The notes under the pieces are model-generated. The model was not told the origin of the DNA, searched no databases, and saw only the letters and a list, made by a program, of their open reading frames with translations. A DNA stretch of 64,000 bases from NCBI GenBank assembly GCA_020832105.1, contig JAFIFH010000039.1, positions 62,001 to 126,000 of the forward strand, in the 5' to 3' direction. Source of the DNA: Idiomarina sp. (GTDB lineage: Bacteria > Pseudomonadota > Gammaproteobacteria > Enterobacterales > Alteromonadaceae). Of this stretch, positions 61,230 through 64,000 are shown piece after piece. The first letter of the stretch is position 1. The number at the start of each line of letters is the position of its first letter. A program made the position numbers and the translations under genes.

Positions 61230-61826
61230 TTAAAAATGAACACTGCCCCCGAGCATGAAGCCTTCCCAGTCTCCAAACTGGGCGCGAGCCTCAAGAGCGA
61301 ACCGGTAGCTGAGAAATGTGCGCAGGCCCACGGTGTATTGGGTGAAGTTACTACTGTTACCGTGGGAGAAGTTAGCGTAATTCAGCTCTCCATTGAGTTC
61401 GATGCTGGGTGTCATCATGTAGCGAACCCCGGCAAATGCGCCGACGCTGGTGTCGCTGTTGGTACTGCTGGTGAACGGGATTTCATAACTGACATACATG
61501 ATTTGCGGCCCTGCATAAACCGCCAAACGACGTTGGTGGTGGGCAAGGTAGCCAAGCCGTCCATAGGTCAGGTCGCGGTCGATACTGGCGTTGTCTGCGT
61601 CACTGTCGATCTGTGCGTAACTGCCGCTAATGAACCAGCGTTCACTCAAGTGACCTGAGATCTCAAGATTAATACCGTCGAAATTACGGCCATCGTCGGC
61701 CTCAAACTCTTGGTAATGGACCGCAGCGTAATTAAATGAAGGGGCGTTATCAGCCGCGAGAACCGCTGTGCTCGCTGATGCAGCACACAGCAACCCGGTA
61801 AGCAGACGAAGACTAAGGACTGACAT
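61230..61826 (-). CDS. Small outer-membrane beta-barrel protein (paralogue 3)
   Basis: The 198-residue protein has a signal peptide ending VLAA, strands with FDGINLEISGHLSERWFISGSYAQID, YAGPQIMYV, GAFAGVRYMMTPSIELNGELNYANF and a final GGSVHF. It is a close paralogue of the barrel at 59869. Function is unknown. Confidence 0.78.
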   Translation of the reverse strand: MSVLSLRLLTGLLCAASASTAVLAADNAPSFNYAAVHYQEFEADDGRNFDGINLEISGHLSERWFISGSYAQIDSDADNASIDRDLTYGRLGYLAHHQRRLAVYAGPQIMYVSYEIPFTSSTNSDTSVGAFAGVRYMMTPSIELNGELNYANFSHGNSSNFTQYTVGLRTFLSYRFALEARAQFGDWEGFMLGGSVHF

Positions 61827-62024
61827 AAAGGACCCTCTGTTTAGCTATTTTATGAGTGTAGTAAAGCGAAGTGTTTAAAGCCTGTAGATTTACTTACAGT
61901 TTTGCAACTCTAACATCTGGTATTGGCACAGTCTTTCTATTATGGTGCGATAGAGACGATTGGCAGTAAAGTAAGCCTGTTAACCCTGAGTCAGACAATA
62001 ACAATAAAAAAGCCTGAGAGAGCT

Positions 62025-64000
62025 ATGTCACCATCGGTTGCTGCGGTTCATGAGAATCGTGAGTCTGTATTACGAACTTTTGCGCGCCTGTTTTTCATTA
62101 TTTTTATGATTGCGGCGATGCTTATTGCTTTTTTCAGCTGGCAACGTGCTGTCGAACAGTCACGCCAGCAACTGTCTCATAGTAGTCAGTTGATGGCGCA
62201 AGGCATGCGCAGTCACTTGCTGACTTTTGAGCTGGTGCTCACGAGCATGGCTGAAGAGCTGGTTTATCGTGATGTCTTTAATGATCCAGCTGCAGGAGAC
62301 GCCTTGCTGGCTCGGGCTCAGGAAACTGAAATGGGGTTAGTTGGCTATGGCTTACTGGATCTGCAGGGCGGCTTCGTCGCTACTAGCACCCGAGACCTGC
62401 GCGCACCCTTGCCAGACATCGTAACGCACGGTCAAACCAGCGAGAGCTTCCGCCGAGTGGTTGAGGATGAGCAGTTTCATATCGGGCGCCCTTATTATTT
62501 TGCCGCTGTAGGCGAGTGGATTATTCCACTGCGCGTGCCGGTTTACGGTCGCGATGGCGAACTGGCGGGGGTCCTGACCGCAGGTAATCAGATAGATGGT
62601 GGCTCTGCCAGTTGGGCGCGGATGCCGACGTCCTCAGATTATTCTCTTAGTGTCGTGCGCAATGACGGCTTTCTCAATTATGTCCATCCGCTTCCAGCAG
62701 ATTCCGCTGACTTAGATAAGACTTTTTCTCACCGAGTAAACCTCGAATTACGTGACATGGTGCATCGGGGCCAAGGCTTCCAATCGTTGGGTAGAGACCT
62801 CGTGGACCAACGAACTGCCACCTACTTTTGGGTGGAGCCGCTGCAAGATTATGAACTAAGCGTGGTGGCGAGTATGCCGCGTACACAGGTTATTCAGGCC
62901 TGGCTACACAGCATGCTGACCCCTATGACTTTATGGGCCTTTTTCGCGTTGGTTACCTTGCTAGGTTATTACAATGCCCGCCGATTGCTGCGCAAAGCTG
63001 ATTATGATGTGCGCGATAAACGAGAAGCTTTACAGCATTCAGTCGCTCAGTACCATGAGCTTACCCGGCTTATTCCGATTGGTGTTTATCAGTTCCGTCT
63101 GACCCGCGACGGTCGCCATGAGATGACCTATACCAGTGAGCGGTTTCGGGACATTCTTGGCCTGGCCGATCCACTGCCACCGTCTACCTCGTTGTCTGAG
63201 CATGTATATAAGCAACTGCATGGTGATGATGCGTTGGCATTCTTCAAGCAACAGGAATTTGCCACCAAAAATCAACGTGAGTTTTACTGGGAAGGTCGCC
63301 TGGTGCAGCCGACGGGCGAACGTTGGGTGAGTGTACACTCAGTGCCTGGCAAAGCGATTGATGAAAATACCCAGCTGTGGAATGGCGTCGTGGCCGATAT
63401 TACCGAACGCAAAGCGGCTGAGGAGCAGATCAATTTGCTTGCCTATTATGATGCGCTCACCCAGTTACCAAATCGGCGATTGTTGCGGCAGCGACTTGAG
63501 CGAGCGATAAAAAACTCCGTGGAGAACATCGAGTATGCGGCACTGTTATTTATTGATGTGGACAAGTTTAAGCAGCTGAATGATTCCTTTGGTCATGCGG
63601 AAGGCGACCGAATGTTACGTGAGGTGGGTGGCCGTTTAGAGGACTTGGTGCGCGACCATGACACTGTTGCCAGGCTTGGGGGTGACGAGTTTGTGGTGTT
63701 GCTGACCAGATTGGCCACTTGTGACGATCGCGCAGCGAGCCAGGTAGAAGTGGTATTGCAAAAAATTGAGCGACTGTTAAATGAGCCTTTTGAAGTGGGC
63801 GGGCAACCGGTACGGATTACTTTAAGCACCGGGATCGCGTTAATCGATGGCGCTGAACAGGATATTGATGCGGTGCTACAACAAGCCGACCAGGCAATGT
63901 ACCGAGCGAAAGAGGCGGGTCGCAATACGCAGTGTTTTTATGATGCCCATATTCAGCAATTAATCACCGAGCAATTGGAGTTGCAGCAAGAGCTGCGCGA
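62025..64000 (+). CDS. Membrane-bound GGDEF-domain diguanylate cyclase (partial; probably GGDEF-EAL)
   Basis: ATG 62025 follows GAGAG and opens a frame that runs out of the window with at least 658 residues. It has a membrane helix near 20-40, a periplasmic sensor domain of about 260 residues, a second helix (about 290-310), a PAS-like domain (about 340-460) and a GGDEF domain with RLGGDEF at residues 550-556. The end (AHIQQLITEQLELQQELR) is the usual lead-in to an EAL domain, which would lie outside. It makes or breaks down c-di-GMP; the signal is unknown. Confidence 0.88.
   Translation, partial: MSPSVAAVHENRESVLRTFARLFFIIFMIAAMLIAFFSWQRAVEQSRQQLSHSSQLMAQGMRSHLLTFELVLTSMAEELVYRDVFNDPAAGDALLARAQETEMGLVGYGLLDLQGGFVATSTRDLRAPLPDIVTHGQTSESFRRVVEDEQFHIGRPYYFAAVGEWIIPLRVPVYGRDGELAGVLTAGNQIDGGSASWARMPTSSDYSLSVVRNDGFLNYVHPLPADSADLDKTFSHRVNLELRDMVHRGQGFQSLGRDLVDQRTATYFWVEPLQDYELSVVASMPRTQVIQAWLHSMLTPMTLWAFFALVTLLGYYNARRLLRKADYDVRDKREALQHSVAQYHELTRLIPIGVYQFRLTRDGRHEMTYTSERFRDILGLADPLPPSTSLSEHVYKQLHGDDALAFFKQQEFATKNQREFYWEGRLVQPTGERWVSVHSVPGKAIDENTQLWNGVVADITERKAAEEQINLLAYYDALTQLPNRRLLRQRLERAIKNSVENIEYAALLFIDVDKFKQLNDSFGHAEGDRMLREVGGRLEDLVRDHDTVARLGGDEFVVLLTRLATCDDRAASQVEVVLQKIERLLNEPFEVGGQPVRITLSTGIALIDGAEQDIDAVLQQADQAMYRAKEAGRNTQCFYDAHIQQLITEQLELQQELR

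Noticed and set aside
61236-61658. 140-codon frame antisense to the barrel at 61230
   Set aside because: It lies wholly inside a well-supported barrel gene and shows no domain.
61925-61940. TTGGCACA... as a sigma-54 promoter before the GGDEF gene
   Set aside because: The -12 GC is missing at the right spacing.

Overview
The window comes from a gammaproteobacterium that respires nitrate anaerobically. The evidence is a narGHJI locus, E. coli-like NarK, NorR, YtfE/RIC and HemN, the UbiT/UbiU/UbiV anaerobic ubiquinone genes, near-consensus FNR boxes, sigma-54 promoters and many outer-membrane proteins. The gene mix resembles marine Alteromonadales-type bacteria, but the genus cannot be fixed from the sequence alone.

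Region 1 (1-25.3 kb) is an anaerobic nitrogen-respiration block. It starts inside narH and runs narJ-narI, a parvulin (ppiC-type) gene and an alginate-export-type porin. A phosphatase-kinase fusion and three NNP-family nitrate/nitrite carriers follow. Next come nrdG-nrdD (anaerobic ribonucleotide reductase), ubiT facing ubiU-ubiV-mog-nnrS, a DGC-domain protein, moeB-ybaN-norR, ric, hemN, a SirB2-like gene and glnK-amtB. The regulatory sites form a coherent set. FNR-type boxes precede narK, nrdG, the DGC gene and hemN. Paired NrdR boxes precede nrdG. Three GGT-N7-ACC NorR-like sites and a sigma-54 promoter precede ric. A sigma-54 promoter and an NtrC-like box precede glnK.

Region 2 (25.3-53.2 kb) is mixed housekeeping and envelope content: a PLD-family protein, Ada, Hsp20, a hydrolase, a small outer-membrane barrel, a large metzincin protease and a Crp/Fnr-family regulator. 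It continues with an Ig/DUF3494 lipoprotein next to a tandem-OmpA protein, a 30-residue very basic peptide gene, an old yellow enzyme, a GST, an RND efflux pair, an acetyl-CoA hydrolase/transferase, MipA/OmpV, and a TonB receptor followed by a two-component system.

Region 3 (53.2-57.5 kb) looks like a decayed accessory segment. It has hipB with a truncated hipA, a frameshifted mobile-element-like remnant, a serine hydrolase, an amidohydrolase, a small gene remnant and a tRNA-Arg(CCG).

Region 4 (57.7-64 kb) carries a lipase-like hydrolase translationally coupled to an ECF sigma factor fused to a membrane domain, two paralogous small outer-membrane barrels flanking a four-helix membrane protein, and the start of a large GGDEF protein that runs off the window. 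I saw no CRISPR array, rRNA or intact transposase gene.
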